A DNA stretch of 21,328 bases, taken from Pseudomonadota bacterium (GTDB lineage Bacteria; Pseudomonadota; Gammaproteobacteria; Enterobacterales; Enterobacteriaceae). The notes beneath the pieces are model-generated. The model was not told the DNA's origin and did not search any database. It saw only the letters and a list, made by a program, of their open reading frames with translations. The stretch's first letter is position 1, and every line of letters starts with the position of its first letter. Below, piece by piece: positions 1 through 8,062 of this stretch. Location of the stretch: NCBI GenBank assembly GCA_023454395.1, contig JAEYFY010000040.1, forward strand, positions 1 through 21,328. Reading direction: 5' to 3'. A program made the position numbers and the translations under genes.

Positions 1-1220
1 CTGTTTGTTCTGCCCATCCTTTAGTAATAGAAGCAGCTCTATTACAAGCGCTGGATAATGATTCCTTTCTGCTAATTGAAGCCACCTCTAATCAGGTTGA
101 TCAGTTTGGTGGTTATACGGGAATGACACCCGCTGACTTTTACCAATATGTTATTGAACAGGCGGAAAATGTCGGTTTTCCTATTGAGAAGCTTATTCTT
201 GGTGGGGACCATTTAGGGCCTAATCGTTGGCAACACCTTAACGCTGAAGAAGCAATGGCAAATGCAGATGTGTTGATTGCACATTATGTTGCCGCGGGTT
301 TTAAGAAAATCCATCTTGATTGCAGTATGTCTTGTGCTGATGATCCCATTCCTTTAACGGATGAAATTGTCGCATCTCGTGCCGCTCGTCTCGCTGTCAT
401 TGCAGAAAATACGGCAAAAAAGGCATTTGGTACAAGTGATATTGTTTATGTTGTTGGTACAGAAGTGCCCGTTCCTGGTGGCGCAGCCGAAGAACTTGAT
501 ACTGTTGAAGTGACTTCACCGGATGCGGCCCGTAAAACATTAGAGTGTCATCGACAAGCGTTTCAAGATGTCGGTGTTGGTGATTGCTGGGAACGCGTTA
601 TTGGTTTGGTGGTTCAACCCGGCGTTGAATTTGATCATACGGGTATCATTGATTATCAACAAGAAGAAGCACAAGCATTAAGCCAAGTGGTAAATGATTA
701 TTCTCATCTTGTTTTCGAAGCTCACTCTACGGATTATCAAACTAAAGAAGCTTATAAACAGCTCGTTCATGATCACTTTGCCATTTTAAAAGTAGGACCC
801 GCACTAACCTTTGCAATGCGTGAAGGTTTATACGCACTTTGCGCCATTGAAGAAACATTATTCCCTCTAGAACAGTGCTCTAGATTACGTGAAAAAATGG
901 AGCAACTGATGTGCCGTGAGCCAGGATTTTGGCAAAAATACTATCATGGTGATGAGCATCAACAAGCCTTTGCCCGAGTATATAGCTTTAGTGATCGCAT
1001 TCGTTATTACTGGCCCGATGCTGAAATTAATGCCGCCATCGACATACTCATGGATAACTTATCCGTTAAACCTATTCCATTACCGTTATTGAGCCAATAT
1101 CTGCCTTATCAATTTACCCAATTTAGAGAAGGCGTGATTGACGGATCGCCTAGATCTTTTGTTATTGCGAAAATTCGTGATGTGTTATCGGTTTATGCCG
1201 ATGCGTGCTATGTCCATTAA
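1..1220 (+). CDS. kbaZ: Tagatose-1,6-bisphosphate aldolase non-catalytic subunit KbaZ/GatZ (5' end missing)
   Basis: The first complete codon is at 3 and the frame is open from the window edge to TAA at 1218-1220, giving 405 visible residues of a family that is about 425 long. Roughly 20 N-terminal residues therefore lie outside; the internal ATG at 123 is not the start, because the upstream residues CSAHPLV and [17 protein letters not shown] are family sequence. Further hallmarks are [32 protein letters not shown] and [10 protein letters not shown]. KbaZ/GatZ proteins stabilise and activate the class II aldolase KbaY/GatY, which splits tagatose 1,6-bisphosphate into dihydroxyacetone phosphate and glyceraldehyde 3-phosphate in the cytoplasm. 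No KbaY gene is in the window. The stop is directly followed by the agaS ribosome binding site, so the two are co-transcribed. KbaZ is preferred over GatZ because of the GalNAc-pathway neighbours. Confidence 0.93.
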   Translation, partial: VCSAHPLVIEAALLQALDNDSFLLIEATSNQVDQFGGYTGMTPADFYQYVIEQAENVGFPIEKLILGGDHLGPNRWQHLNAEEAMANADVLIAHYVAAGFKKIHLDCSMSCADDPIPLTDEIVASRAARLAVIAENTAKKAFGTSDIVYVVGTEVPVPGGAAEELDTVEVTSPDAARKTLECHRQAFQDVGVGDCWERVIGLVVQPGVEFDHTGIIDYQQEEAQALSQVVNDYSHLVFEAHSTDYQTKEAYKQLVHDHFAILKVGPALTFAMREGLYALCAIEETLFPLEQCSRLREKMEQLMCREPGFWQKYYHGDEHQQAFARVYSFSDRIRYYWPDAEINAAIDILMDNLSVKPIPLPLLSQYLPYQFTQFREGVIDGSPRSFVIAKIRDVLSVYADACYVH

Positions 1221-1232
1221 TTGAGGGAAACC

Positions 1233-2423
1233 ATGGAATATTTAAGTTATCAGATCGCTCAATTGGAGCAACTGAATGCATTTTGGACTGCGAAAGAGAT
1301 TGAGCAACAACCAGAATGTTGGAAGAAAACATGGCAGTCAGTGAAAGAGAAACGTGCTGATATTGCATCTTTTTTAAATAAAGCGCTCGCAGTACCTCAT
1401 GCGCGGATTATTTTAACCGGTGCTGGCACATCAGCGTTTGCTGGAAAAGCATTAGCCCCTATTTTAAGTGGTCATACAAAACGTCGAGTAGATGCGATTG
1501 CAACAACAGATTTGGTGGCTGATCCACAAGAGTATTTAGCGGAAGATATCCCTACGTTATTAATTTCTTTTGCTCGCTCAGGTAATAGCCCAGAAAGTGT
1601 GGCGGCGTTAGATGTGGCAACGGAGTGTCTATCACAGTGTTATCACTTAGTGCTGACATGTAATGCCAATGGCAAGCTTTATGAGTATTGCCAAAATAAT
1701 AGCAGTGCATTGGCATTGTTGATGCCAGAAGAATCAAACGACCGTTCTTTAGCAATGACCTCTAGCTTTTCATCCATGATGATGGCTGCGGTGACTATCT
1801 TCTTAGGCGATAACGTCTTTAGTGACGCTATCGCCCCTTTCTTTAGTCACTATAAGACACAGTTTAATAAGGCGAATCAAATTATTAGGGATAAATATGC
1901 CGGTAAGTTTAAACGGGTTATTTATCTAGGAAGTGGTGGATTGCAAGGTTTAGCACAAGAAGCTGCATTGAAAATGTTAGAGCTTACCGCAGGGAAAGTG
2001 GTTGCGAGTTTTGACACTCCATTAGGTTTTCGACACGGACCTAAGTCTATCGTAAATAAAGAAACTTTAGTGGTGATGTTTTTCTCTAATGATCCTTATA
2101 CACGTCAATATGAGACTGACTTATTACGAGAGGTTATTCACGATAATGCATCAGGTAAGGTGATCGCGATCACCGCACGAAATGATAACGCTTTCTCACC
2201 TGAGAGTTTTGTTTATATTCCAGCGTTAGAGAACTGTTCTGATGTGGCGCTATTGTTCCCTTATTTGATGTTGGCGCAATCATTCGCATTTCACAGTTCC
2301 ATTGCACTAGGGAATACGCCTGATAACCCGTCTCCGACAGGAGAAATCAACCGCGTTGTACAAGGCGTCACAATTTATCCGTTCTCACATAAAAAAGACG
2401 ACACACAGTCTGCTTTAAATTAA
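1233..2423 (+). CDS. agaS: AgaS, galactosamine-6-phosphate deaminase/isomerase (SIS-domain)
   Basis: A 396-aa SIS-domain protein of the AgaS family. In the E. coli GalNAc pathway AgaS converts galactosamine 6-phosphate to tagatose 6-phosphate plus ammonia. The start is ATG 1233, with a GAGGG ribosome binding site at 1223-1227; a frame-compatible TTG at 1221 would use those same bases as codons and is rejected. The two sugar-isomerase domains are visible: LTGAGTSAF at about residues 61-69 and SFARSGNSPESVAA, a phosphosugar-binding loop, in the first half, and YLGSGGLQG with ALKMLELTAGK in the second. The C-terminal half also has FRHGPKS and GNTPDNPSPTGEINRVVQGV, both typical of AgaS. Length agrees with the roughly 385-aa family norm. 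It lies 12 bp after kbaZ and 24 bp before the PTS EIIB gene, so it is part of one operon. The protein should be cytoplasmic; no signal peptide is seen. Confidence 0.93.
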   Translation: MEYLSYQIAQLEQLNAFWTAKEIEQQPECWKKTWQSVKEKRADIASFLNKALAVPHARIILTGAGTSAFAGKALAPILSGHTKRRVDAIATTDLVADPQEYLAEDIPTLLISFARSGNSPESVAALDVATECLSQCYHLVLTCNANGKLYEYCQNNSSALALLMPEESNDRSLAMTSSFSSMMMAAVTIFLGDNVFSDAIAPFFSHYKTQFNKANQIIRDKYAGKFKRVIYLGSGGLQGLAQEAALKMLELTAGKVVASFDTPLGFRHGPKSIVNKETLVVMFFSNDPYTRQYETDLLREVIHDNASGKVIAITARNDNAFSPESFVYIPALENCSDVALLFPYLMLAQSFAFHSSIALGNTPDNPSPTGEINRVVQGVTIYPFSHKKDDTQSALN

Positions 2424-2447
2424 TAAAATATAATAAGAGAGCTAATC

Positions 2448-2942
2448 ATGAACACACCAAATATTGTCTGGACCCGCATTGATGAACGTTTACTCCATGG
2501 TCAAATCCGCATTACATGGGGTAAACATACAGAAGCAAACCTGATTTTAGTGGCTAATGATGATGCAGCAGAAGGCCCTAATGCGGCATTTATGCAAGCA
2601 GGAATGAAAGCATCAGCAGGTGGCGAATACGCTGTGCGCTTCTTCTCTATTCAAAAAACGATTGATGTTATTAGTAAAGCATCTCCTCGTCAGAAAATTT
2701 TTGTTTTGTGTAATAACCCGAAAGATGTTGCCCGTTTAGTGGAAGGTGGCGTGCCCATTACTCACTGTAATGTTGGCAATATGCATTTTCATGAAGGGAA
2801 ACGCCAAATTGCAAAAACCGTATCAGTCAATGATGCCGACATTGAGGCGTTTAAAAGCCTTGTCGCAAATGGTGTAACTTGCACAATTCAAAACACCCCC
2901 GATCAGACGCCTGTTGATGTGTTAGCACTCGCATCAGCCTGA
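2448..2942 (+). CDS. agaV: Mannose-family PTS EIIB component (AgaV-like)
   Basis: A 164-aa soluble EIIB of the mannose/sorbose PTS family. The N-terminal segment IVWTRIDERLLHGQI contains the phosphorylated histidine, His17, in the DERLxHGQ signature. EIIB receives phosphate from EIIA and passes it to the sugar during transport through EIIC/EIID. Later segments GGVPITHCNVGNMHF and IAKTVSV match AgaV-type proteins of the N-acetylgalactosamine PTS. A purine-rich ribosome binding site (AATAAGAGAG) precedes ATG 2448. The gene is between agaS and EIIC; a stem-loop separates its stop from the EIIC start. The substrate may be GalNAc or, given the downstream glucuronyl hydrolase, an unsaturated disaccharide; the sequence alone cannot decide. 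Confidence 0.93.
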   Translation: MNTPNIVWTRIDERLLHGQIRITWGKHTEANLILVANDDAAEGPNAAFMQAGMKASAGGEYAVRFFSIQKTIDVISKASPRQKIFVLCNNPKDVARLVEGGVPITHCNVGNMHFHEGKRQIAKTVSVNDADIEAFKSLVANGVTCTIQNTPDQTPVDVLALASA

Positions 2943-2958
2943 TAAATTCCTGAACAAA

Positions 2959-2978
2959 AAACCTGCATTAGCAGGTTT
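2959..2978 (+). promoter_or_regulatory. Intercistronic stem-loop between EIIB and EIIC
   Basis: AAACCTGC at 2959-2966 pairs perfectly with GCAGGTTT at 2971-2978 across a 4-nt ATTA loop. It is followed at once by GAGGA, the EIIC ribosome binding site. There is no T tract, so this is unlikely to be a terminator. It could affect mRNA processing, stability or translation of EIIC. Confidence 0.6.
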
Positions 2979-2989
2979 GAGGATTATTT

Positions 2990-3757
2990 ATGATTTTTGA
3001 AGCTTCTTTAGTGGCTTTATGGGCCTTCTTTTGCGGTATAGATAAGTATGACGTTGCATTAAATATTCACAGACCATTAATCACAGGACCTGTTGTGGGG
3101 CTGATTATGGGGGATATGCAGGTTGGATTGATTGCTGGTGCAACATTAGAACTTGCATGGTTAGGACTTGTTCCTAATGCTGGCGCTCAGCCACCTGATG
3201 TGACATTAGGAACGATCGCGGCGGTTGCTTTTGCGGTAATGACAAACCAATCACCAGAAGTTGCAATGGGAATTGGGATGCCTATTGCTGTGTTAATGCA
3301 AATGCTCGTCATTGGTTTCTTTGCTGTGACTGCTTTCACCATGGGGAAAGCAGATAGATACGCAGAGAGAGCCGATGCAGCAGGTGTTTCACGACTCCTG
3401 ATCATCACGATAACGGTACGTTCATTACTCTATGCTTTGGTTGCTTTTGTTACGGTTTATTTCGGTGAACATGCCGCTCAGTGGATTGATGAAAATACCC
3501 CCAAAGTCTTGCTAGAAGGCTTAGGTATTGGTGCGAAAATGGTTCCTGCAATTGGTTTCGCCATGTTGCTAAAAATTATGTGGTCAAAAGAAGTGGCGGG
3601 TGTGTTCTTTATTGGCTTCGTGATGACGACTTATCTCAAACTTCCAATTATGGCGGTCGCTATTTTAGGCGCATCAGCCGCAGCACTTTACTTCTTCTTT
3701 AGTGGTAATAATAAAAATTCAAGTCAGCAGAATGAGGATTTCGAAGATGGTATCTGA
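2990..3757 (+). CDS. agaW: Mannose-family PTS EIIC component (AgaW-like permease)
   Basis: A 255-aa, strongly hydrophobic inner-membrane protein of the PTS EIIC sorbose/mannose type. The conserved RPLITGPVVGLIMGD segment, GATLELAWLGL and GAQPPDVTLGT are the standard EIIC landmarks in the first third, and several hydrophobic helices follow. The C-terminus ends EDFEDGI; E. coli AgaW, recalled from memory, ends almost the same way, which supports the GalNAc-type assignment over mannose or sorbose. GAGGA at 2979-2983 precedes ATG 2990. The last 11 bp overlap the EIID gene, so the two membrane subunits are probably translationally coupled. EIIC and EIID together form the translocation path for the sugar. 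Confidence 0.92.
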   Translation: MIFEASLVALWAFFCGIDKYDVALNIHRPLITGPVVGLIMGDMQVGLIAGATLELAWLGLVPNAGAQPPDVTLGTIAAVAFAVMTNQSPEVAMGIGMPIAVLMQMLVIGFFAVTAFTMGKADRYAERADAAGVSRLLIITITVRSLLYALVAFVTVYFGEHAAQWIDENTPKVLLEGLGIGAKMVPAIGFAMLLKIMWSKEVAGVFFIGFVMTTYLKLPIMAVAILGASAAALYFFFSGNNKNSSQQNEDFEDGI

Positions 3758-4637
3758 TAACAGCACCGCATTGAAAACGCAGGATAAACCAGAAACGGGT
3801 TCTTTGATTGATGGCATTGACGAGTATCAAGATACCACTGTCAGAAAAGTGATCACGAAAGGCGATCTCTGGAAGTGTGCGTTCCGTGGCTTATTTATGG
3901 AAGGTAACTTCAACTTTGAACGTATGCAAGGTGGCGGGTTTGCGTTCTCAATTATTCCAGCATTGAAAAAAATCCACGGAAATAATAAACGTGACTATGC
4001 AACATCATTAAAGAACCATCTGCAATTTTTTAATGCAAGTCCAAAGTTGTTTACCTTCCTATTAGGAACCGCTGTTGCAATGGAAGAAAACAAAGAAAAG
4101 CCTTCCACTGTTAACGTGATGAAAGTAGCTGGCATGGGACCGACTGGGGGCATTGGTGATGCTATCGATCATATGACCTTAATGCCACTGACATTAGCAT
4201 TAGGTGCTTCCATTGCAATGGAAGGGTCAATTGCTGGACCTTTTGTTTTCTTCTTTTTATACCAAATTGTGCACTTTTTAGTGTATTTCGGGCTGATGTT
4301 CATGGGCTATCGCGCAGGTACGGCGGCAATGGTCAATATGAGTGATGCCACTGAAAAACTGGCTAAAGCTGCCAATATTATGGGTATTTTTGTTATCGGT
4401 GCACTCAGTGCGACCTTTATCAAGGTACAAACCACCGCCTCGCTAGAGCTGGGAGGGAAGGTGGTTGAATTGCAAACCGCGCTCTTTGACAAAATCATGC
4501 CGAATTTACTGCCTCTGTGCTTAGTTTTCCTGATGTACAAAATGGTGAAAAGCACCGGTTTTTGGGGTAAACCGCCGGTATTGATTTTCTCCACCTTAGC
4601 CTTTGGCGTTGTCGGTCACGTATTAGGATTCTTATAA
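3747..4637 (+). CDS. agaE: Mannose-family PTS EIID component (AgaE-like)
   Basis: A 296-aa EIID membrane subunit. The start is ATG 3747 because GAGGA at 3734-3738 lies 8 bases upstream; ATGs at 3702 and 3732 in the same frame sit inside EIIC and lack a good site. The first 40 or so residues are a polar extension. After it comes the EIID signature region (FRGLFMEGNFNFERMQGGGF), then GPTGGIGDAIDHMTLMP in the middle and hydrophobic segments to the C-terminus. EIID is specific to the mannose PTS family and works with EIIC in translocation. The gene overlaps EIIC by 11 bp and is followed by a 99-bp gap with a GC-rich stem-loop before EIIA. Confidence 0.92.
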   Translation: MVSDNSTALKTQDKPETGSLIDGIDEYQDTTVRKVITKGDLWKCAFRGLFMEGNFNFERMQGGGFAFSIIPALKKIHGNNKRDYATSLKNHLQFFNASPKLFTFLLGTAVAMEENKEKPSTVNVMKVAGMGPTGGIGDAIDHMTLMPLTLALGASIAMEGSIAGPFVFFFLYQIVHFLVYFGLMFMGYRAGTAAMVNMSDATEKLAKAANIMGIFVIGALSATFIKVQTTASLELGGKVVELQTALFDKIMPNLLPLCLVFLMYKMVKSTGFWGKPPVLIFSTLAFGVVGHVLGFL

Positions 4638-4697
4638 CAGAGAGCCTTTTTCACCGTCGTTATTGTCAGTCGAAATACATTATTAACTTGCTATAAA

Positions 4698-4723
4698 CGG
4701 GCAGGAGAGTGTTCTGCTGCCCG
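4698..4723 (+). promoter_or_regulatory. GC-rich stem-loop before the EIIA ribosome binding site
   Basis: CGGGCAG at 4698-4704 pairs with CTGCCCG at 4717-4723 around a 12-nt loop. The EIIA ribosome binding site AAGGAG (4725-4730) begins two bases later. No T tract follows. This resembles the stem-loops at 2959-2978 and 7251-7277 in position, though the sequences differ. Confidence 0.55.
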
Positions 4724-4736
4724 CAAGGAGTCACTC

Positions 4737-5171
4737 ATGATAGGTCTTATTGTTTCAGGGCATCTTAATTTTGCCTCTGGTATGGCATCCGCTGTAAAAG
4801 CGATTGCTGGAGAACAGGACGATATCGCGTTTATCGATTTTGTTGAGTCAATTTCCCCTGATGAATTAGAAGAAAAAATGCGTGAAGCAATTGATTCAAT
4901 GTCATGTCAGCAATATCTCTTTTTAACGGATTTACCCGGTGGCACCCCTTGTAATCGTGCAATGGCAATTATGATGCAAAATCCTGCTGTTGAAGTGCTA
5001 GCTGGGGTGAATCTACCGATGATTGTTAATGCTGCTTTTGAACGGGAAGGATGTTCAACGTCAGAGTTAGTGCAAACGTTACGCGAAATAGGTCAAGAAA
5101 GCATTCAAGATATTCGTGAGCAATTAGCTCAAATAGACAGCAATGATGTTGAAGAAGAAGACGGTTTATGA
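4737..5171 (+). CDS. agaF: Mannose-family PTS EIIA component (AgaF-like)
   Basis: A 144-aa soluble EIIA. The N-terminus MIGLIVSGHLNFASGM carries the active-site His9, which takes phosphate from HPr. LTDLPGGTPCNRA near residues 63-75 is the conserved EIIA-man turn, and GVNLPMIVNAAF follows. ATG 4737 has AAGGAG 6 bases upstream. The stop TGA (5169-5171) overlaps the agaA start in an ATGA arrangement, a sign of coupled translation. As a separate EIIA it fits the AgaF layout rather than the fused EIIAB of the ManX type. Confidence 0.92.
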   Translation: MIGLIVSGHLNFASGMASAVKAIAGEQDDIAFIDFVESISPDELEEKMREAIDSMSCQQYLFLTDLPGGTPCNRAMAIMMQNPAVEVLAGVNLPMIVNAAFEREGCSTSELVQTLREIGQESIQDIREQLAQIDSNDVEEEDGL

Positions 5172-6337
5172 GTCAGCGATATGCCATTTTGGCAGATAGA
5201 ACCTTTACACCAGAAGGAATTCGTTATCTTTGCTATGTCTGTGTTAAAGGCGATGTTATTGAATCAATCACCACGCAAGCGCCAACAGATTGCCCCATTA
5301 TTCGTTTAAAAGGGAAATCGTTATTACCGGGTTTTGTGGATATTCATATTCATGGTCGTGAAGGTGCGGATGTAATGGATGCGACTCAGCAAGGATTACA
5401 AACCATTGCGGATGCACTTGTGAAAACAGGTGTGGTTGCTTGGGTTGGTACAACAGTAACAGCACCGATGGACGATATTCGCCAAGCATTGTCGCAAGTG
5501 CGTGAATTTTTATCAAAGCCCCAAACGTCTGGTGCGCTATTACTCGGTAGCTTTTTAGAAGGACCTTATTTTACGGAGCGCCATAGAGGTTCGCATCCGG
5601 TGAAATATCTAAAAGCGCCAACCATATCAGAGCTAGAAACACTGCTTGAAAGTGCGGGTGACACATTATTGCGTGTTGCTGTTGCACCAGAAGCTCAAGG
5701 CTCGATGGAGGCGATTGATTGGTTGGTCAAGCGAGGTATTAAGCCAAGCGTGGCGCATACCTCGGCAACTTATGAACAAACATCAGATGCATTTTTGCAT
5801 GGCGCAGATTGTGGTGTGCACTTGTATAACGGTATGACGGGGCTTCATCATCGCGAGCCGGGATGTTGTGGTGCCGTGTTATATCACAATGTATTGGCGG
5901 AACTGATCGCAGATGGCATTCATGTTCATCCCGTTATGATGCAACTAGCGTATCGCATGAAAGGCTACCAACAACTCGCTTTAATTACAGATTGCATGCG
6001 TGCGGGGGGATTACCTGATGGTGACTACACGCTGGGCGCTCAAACAGTGAACGTCACCCAAGGTCAAGCAAAAACAGCCGATGGCTCTTTGGCTGGGAGT
6101 ACTTGTAGCTTAGATAGCGCATTAAGAAACATGGTGCAACTCGCTCATGTCCCTGAGTGGGAAGCTGTGCAAATGGCGAGTGCGATCCCTGCTGAGTATC
6201 TCGGTATCGGCGATAAATTGGGTTATATCAAAGTGGGGCGACAAGCCAGCTTTGCTGTGGTGGATGAGTGTTTTCATCTCACCGATACATTCATCAGAGG
6301 AAATCATATTTACTCTGTATCCGGGGAAAATGCATAG
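5168..6337 (+). CDS. agaA: N-acetylgalactosamine-6-phosphate deacetylase
   Basis: A 389-aa member of the NagA/AgaA amidohydrolase family. It removes acetate from GalNAc 6-phosphate, giving galactosamine 6-phosphate for AgaS. Metal and catalytic landmarks are all present: DIHIHGREG (His60, His62), EGPYF (Glu131), AHTSAT (His197), [17 protein letters not shown] (His218 and the substrate loop) and ITDCMRAGG (catalytic Asp275). The [14 protein letters not shown] stretch and the overall pattern fit AgaA; NagA of the GlcNAc pathway is the alternative, but the kbaZ/agaS/aga PTS neighbours argue for GalNAc. The start overlaps the EIIA stop by 4 bp. A gap of 44 bp separates it from kduI. Confidence 0.92.
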   Translation: MSQRYAILADRTFTPEGIRYLCYVCVKGDVIESITTQAPTDCPIIRLKGKSLLPGFVDIHIHGREGADVMDATQQGLQTIADALVKTGVVAWVGTTVTAPMDDIRQALSQVREFLSKPQTSGALLLGSFLEGPYFTERHRGSHPVKYLKAPTISELETLLESAGDTLLRVAVAPEAQGSMEAIDWLVKRGIKPSVAHTSATYEQTSDAFLHGADCGVHLYNGMTGLHHREPGCCGAVLYHNVLAELIADGIHVHPVMMQLAYRMKGYQQLALITDCMRAGGLPDGDYTLGAQTVNVTQGQAKTADGSLAGSTCSLDSALRNMVQLAHVPEWEAVQMASAIPAEYLGIGDKLGYIKVGRQASFAVVDECFHLTDTFIRGNHIYSVSGENA

Positions 6338-6381
6338 CTTTTTTTAGTTATGCACCCATCTGTAAAAATGAGGTATTTATA

Positions 6382-7212
6382 ATGGAAATTCGTCAGCCAA
6401 TTCATAGTGAACATGCTAAAAGGCTTGATACAGAAGGACTTCGCAAGGAGTTCCTGATTGAAAACCTATTCTGTGAAGGGGAAATGAATCTCACTTATAG
6501 CCATATAGATCGCATTATTGTTGGCGGTATTGTTCCTACAACACAACCTTTAGCATTAATGGCTGGTAAAGCATTAGGCGTTGATTTCTTTTTAGAAAGA
6601 CGTGAATTAGGTGCCATTAATATTGGCGGTGCTGGCAAAGTGATCGTCGATGGTGAAGTGTTTGATATTGGTGCTCGTGAAGCGATTTATATCGGAATGG
6701 GTGCTAAAAGCGTTGAGTTTACTAGTGACTGTGTAGAAACACCTGCGCGTTTTTATATGAATTGCGCGCCAGCCCATCACACTTATCCAACGCGCAAAAT
6801 AACACAACATCAAGCATCACCAGAAAAAATTGGTAACGCAGAAAACTGTAATGTTCGTACTATTTATAAATTCTTACATCCTTCAGTTTTGCCAACCTGC
6901 CAATTATCGATGGGGATGACGGTTCTTGAACCAGGTAGCTTATGGAATACCATGCCTTGCCATACCCATGAGCGTCGTATGGAAGTGTATCTCTATTTTG
7001 ATATGAAAGATGACAATGTGGTTTTCCATTATATGGGTGAACCAACGGAAACTCGTCATTTAGTTGTTCGTAATGAGCAAGCAGTGATAAGCCCTAGCTG
7101 GTCAATTCATTCTGGCGTGGGCTCTGCATCTTATACCTTTATTTGGGGAATGGTGGGTGAAAATCAGGTATTCCACGATATGGATCATGTGGCAATGAAA
7201 GATCTGAAATAA
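6382..7212 (+). CDS. kduI: 5-dehydro-4-deoxy-D-glucuronate isomerase KduI
   Basis: A 276-aa cupin-type isomerase that converts 5-keto-4-deoxyuronate (DKI) to 2,5-diketo-3-deoxygluconate. Family markers are [39 protein letters not shown] and, at the zinc site, [11 protein letters not shown] with His194, His196 and Glu201; [11 protein letters not shown] supplies the last ligand, His243. Length is within 2 residues of E. coli KduI. The start is ATG 6382 after GAGG (6370-6373), with family sequence [13 protein letters not shown]; the frame continues upstream but that part overlaps agaA. Its substrate here would come from the unsaturated uronic acid released by the hydrolase two genes downstream, not from pectin. 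The protein is cytoplasmic. Confidence 0.95.
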   Translation: MEIRQPIHSEHAKRLDTEGLRKEFLIENLFCEGEMNLTYSHIDRIIVGGIVPTTQPLALMAGKALGVDFFLERRELGAINIGGAGKVIVDGEVFDIGAREAIYIGMGAKSVEFTSDCVETPARFYMNCAPAHHTYPTRKITQHQASPEKIGNAENCNVRTIYKFLHPSVLPTCQLSMGMTVLEPGSLWNTMPCHTHERRMEVYLYFDMKDDNVVFHYMGEPTETRHLVVRNEQAVISPSWSIHSGVGSASYTFIWGMVGENQVFHDMDHVAMKDLK

Positions 7213-7250
7213 CCACAAATAGTCATATTTTCTTCTATCCTACATATAAA

Positions 7251-7277
7251 AAGGTGTGGCAGTGATTGCTACACCTT
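7251..7277 (+). promoter_or_regulatory. Stem-loop between kduI and kduD
   Basis: AAGGTGTGGCA (7251-7261) pairs with TGCTACACCTT (7267-7277), an 11-bp stem with one G-T wobble and a 5-nt loop. The kduD ribosome binding site AGAGG starts at 7278, immediately after the stem. There is no T run, so read-through is expected. Confidence 0.6.
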
Positions 7278-7289
7278 AGAGGTTTCGTT

Positions 7290-8045
7290 ATGAATTTATT
7301 TGATTTAAATGGCAAAGTTGCCATTGTGACAGGTTGCAATACAGGTTTAGGACAAGGCATGGCGATCGGCTTAGCACAAGCGGGTGCCGATATCGTTGGT
7401 GTGGGTATTCAAGATGCGCCTGAAACTCGCCAACAAGTCGAAGCGTTAGGGCGTCGTTTTCATTACATTACGCAAAATTTAATGAAACAAGATGGATTAC
7501 AAGCGCTGGTGGATGAAGCTGTTTCTGTCATGGGGCGTATTGATATTTTAGTGAATAATGCAGGTATTATTCGCCGCGAAGATCTCTTGGCGTTTAGTGA
7601 AAAAGATTGGGATGATGTGATTGATATTAATCAGAAAACGTTGTTCTTTTTGTCTCAAAAAGTCGCCCGACAATTTGTTAAACAAGGTGAGGGTGGAAAG
7701 ATAATTAATATTGCTTCTATGCTCTCTTATCAAGGAGGAATTCGTGTACCTTCTTACACCGCAAGTAAATCTGCCGTAATGGGATTAACTCGCGCATTGG
7801 CGACCGAACTCGCTCAATATAATATCAATGTAAATGCGATTGCTCCGGGCTATATGGCAACAGATAACACCGCTGCTCTGCGTGCTGATGATGTTCGTAA
7901 TGCCGCTATTGTAGAGCGAATTCCTGCGGGACGTTGGGGAACGCCTGAAGATGTTGCTGGCCCTGCAATTTTCTTAGCTTCTAAAGCCAGTGATTATGTT
8001 AATGGATACACCATTGCGGTTGATGGTGGTTGGTTAGCTCGTTAA
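7290..8045 (+). CDS. kduD: 2-dehydro-3-deoxy-D-gluconate 5-dehydrogenase KduD (SDR)
   Basis: A 251-aa short-chain dehydrogenase/reductase. It reduces 2,5-diketo-3-deoxygluconate to 2-keto-3-deoxygluconate using NAD(P)H, the step after KduI. The Rossmann motif TGCNTGLG is at residues 14-21, NNAG is in the middle, and the catalytic triad is Ser143, Tyr156, Lys160 (YTASK). The ending YVNGYTIAVDGGWLAR is typical for the family, and the length is 2 residues short of E. coli KduD. The start is ATG 7290 with AGAGG 7 bases upstream; an earlier in-frame TTG at 7266 lies in the stem-loop and is rejected. The next gene begins 17 bp after its stop. Confidence 0.94.
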   Translation: MNLFDLNGKVAIVTGCNTGLGQGMAIGLAQAGADIVGVGIQDAPETRQQVEALGRRFHYITQNLMKQDGLQALVDEAVSVMGRIDILVNNAGIIRREDLLAFSEKDWDDVIDINQKTLFFLSQKVARQFVKQGEGGKIINIASMLSYQGGIRVPSYTASKSAVMGLTRALATELAQYNINVNAIAPGYMATDNTAALRADDVRNAAIVERIPAGRWGTPEDVAGPAIFLASKASDYVNGYTIAVDGGWLAR

Positions 8046-8062
8046 TTTCATGGAGAAGTAGG

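Noticed and set aside
4660..4700. Possible promoter (TATAAA near 4692) before EIIA
   Set aside because: No -35 box at an acceptable distance.
6331..6354. TGCATA...TATGCA inverted repeat spanning the agaA stop
   Set aside because: Only 6 AT-rich pairs with a 12-nt loop; too weak to call a terminator or regulatory hairpin.
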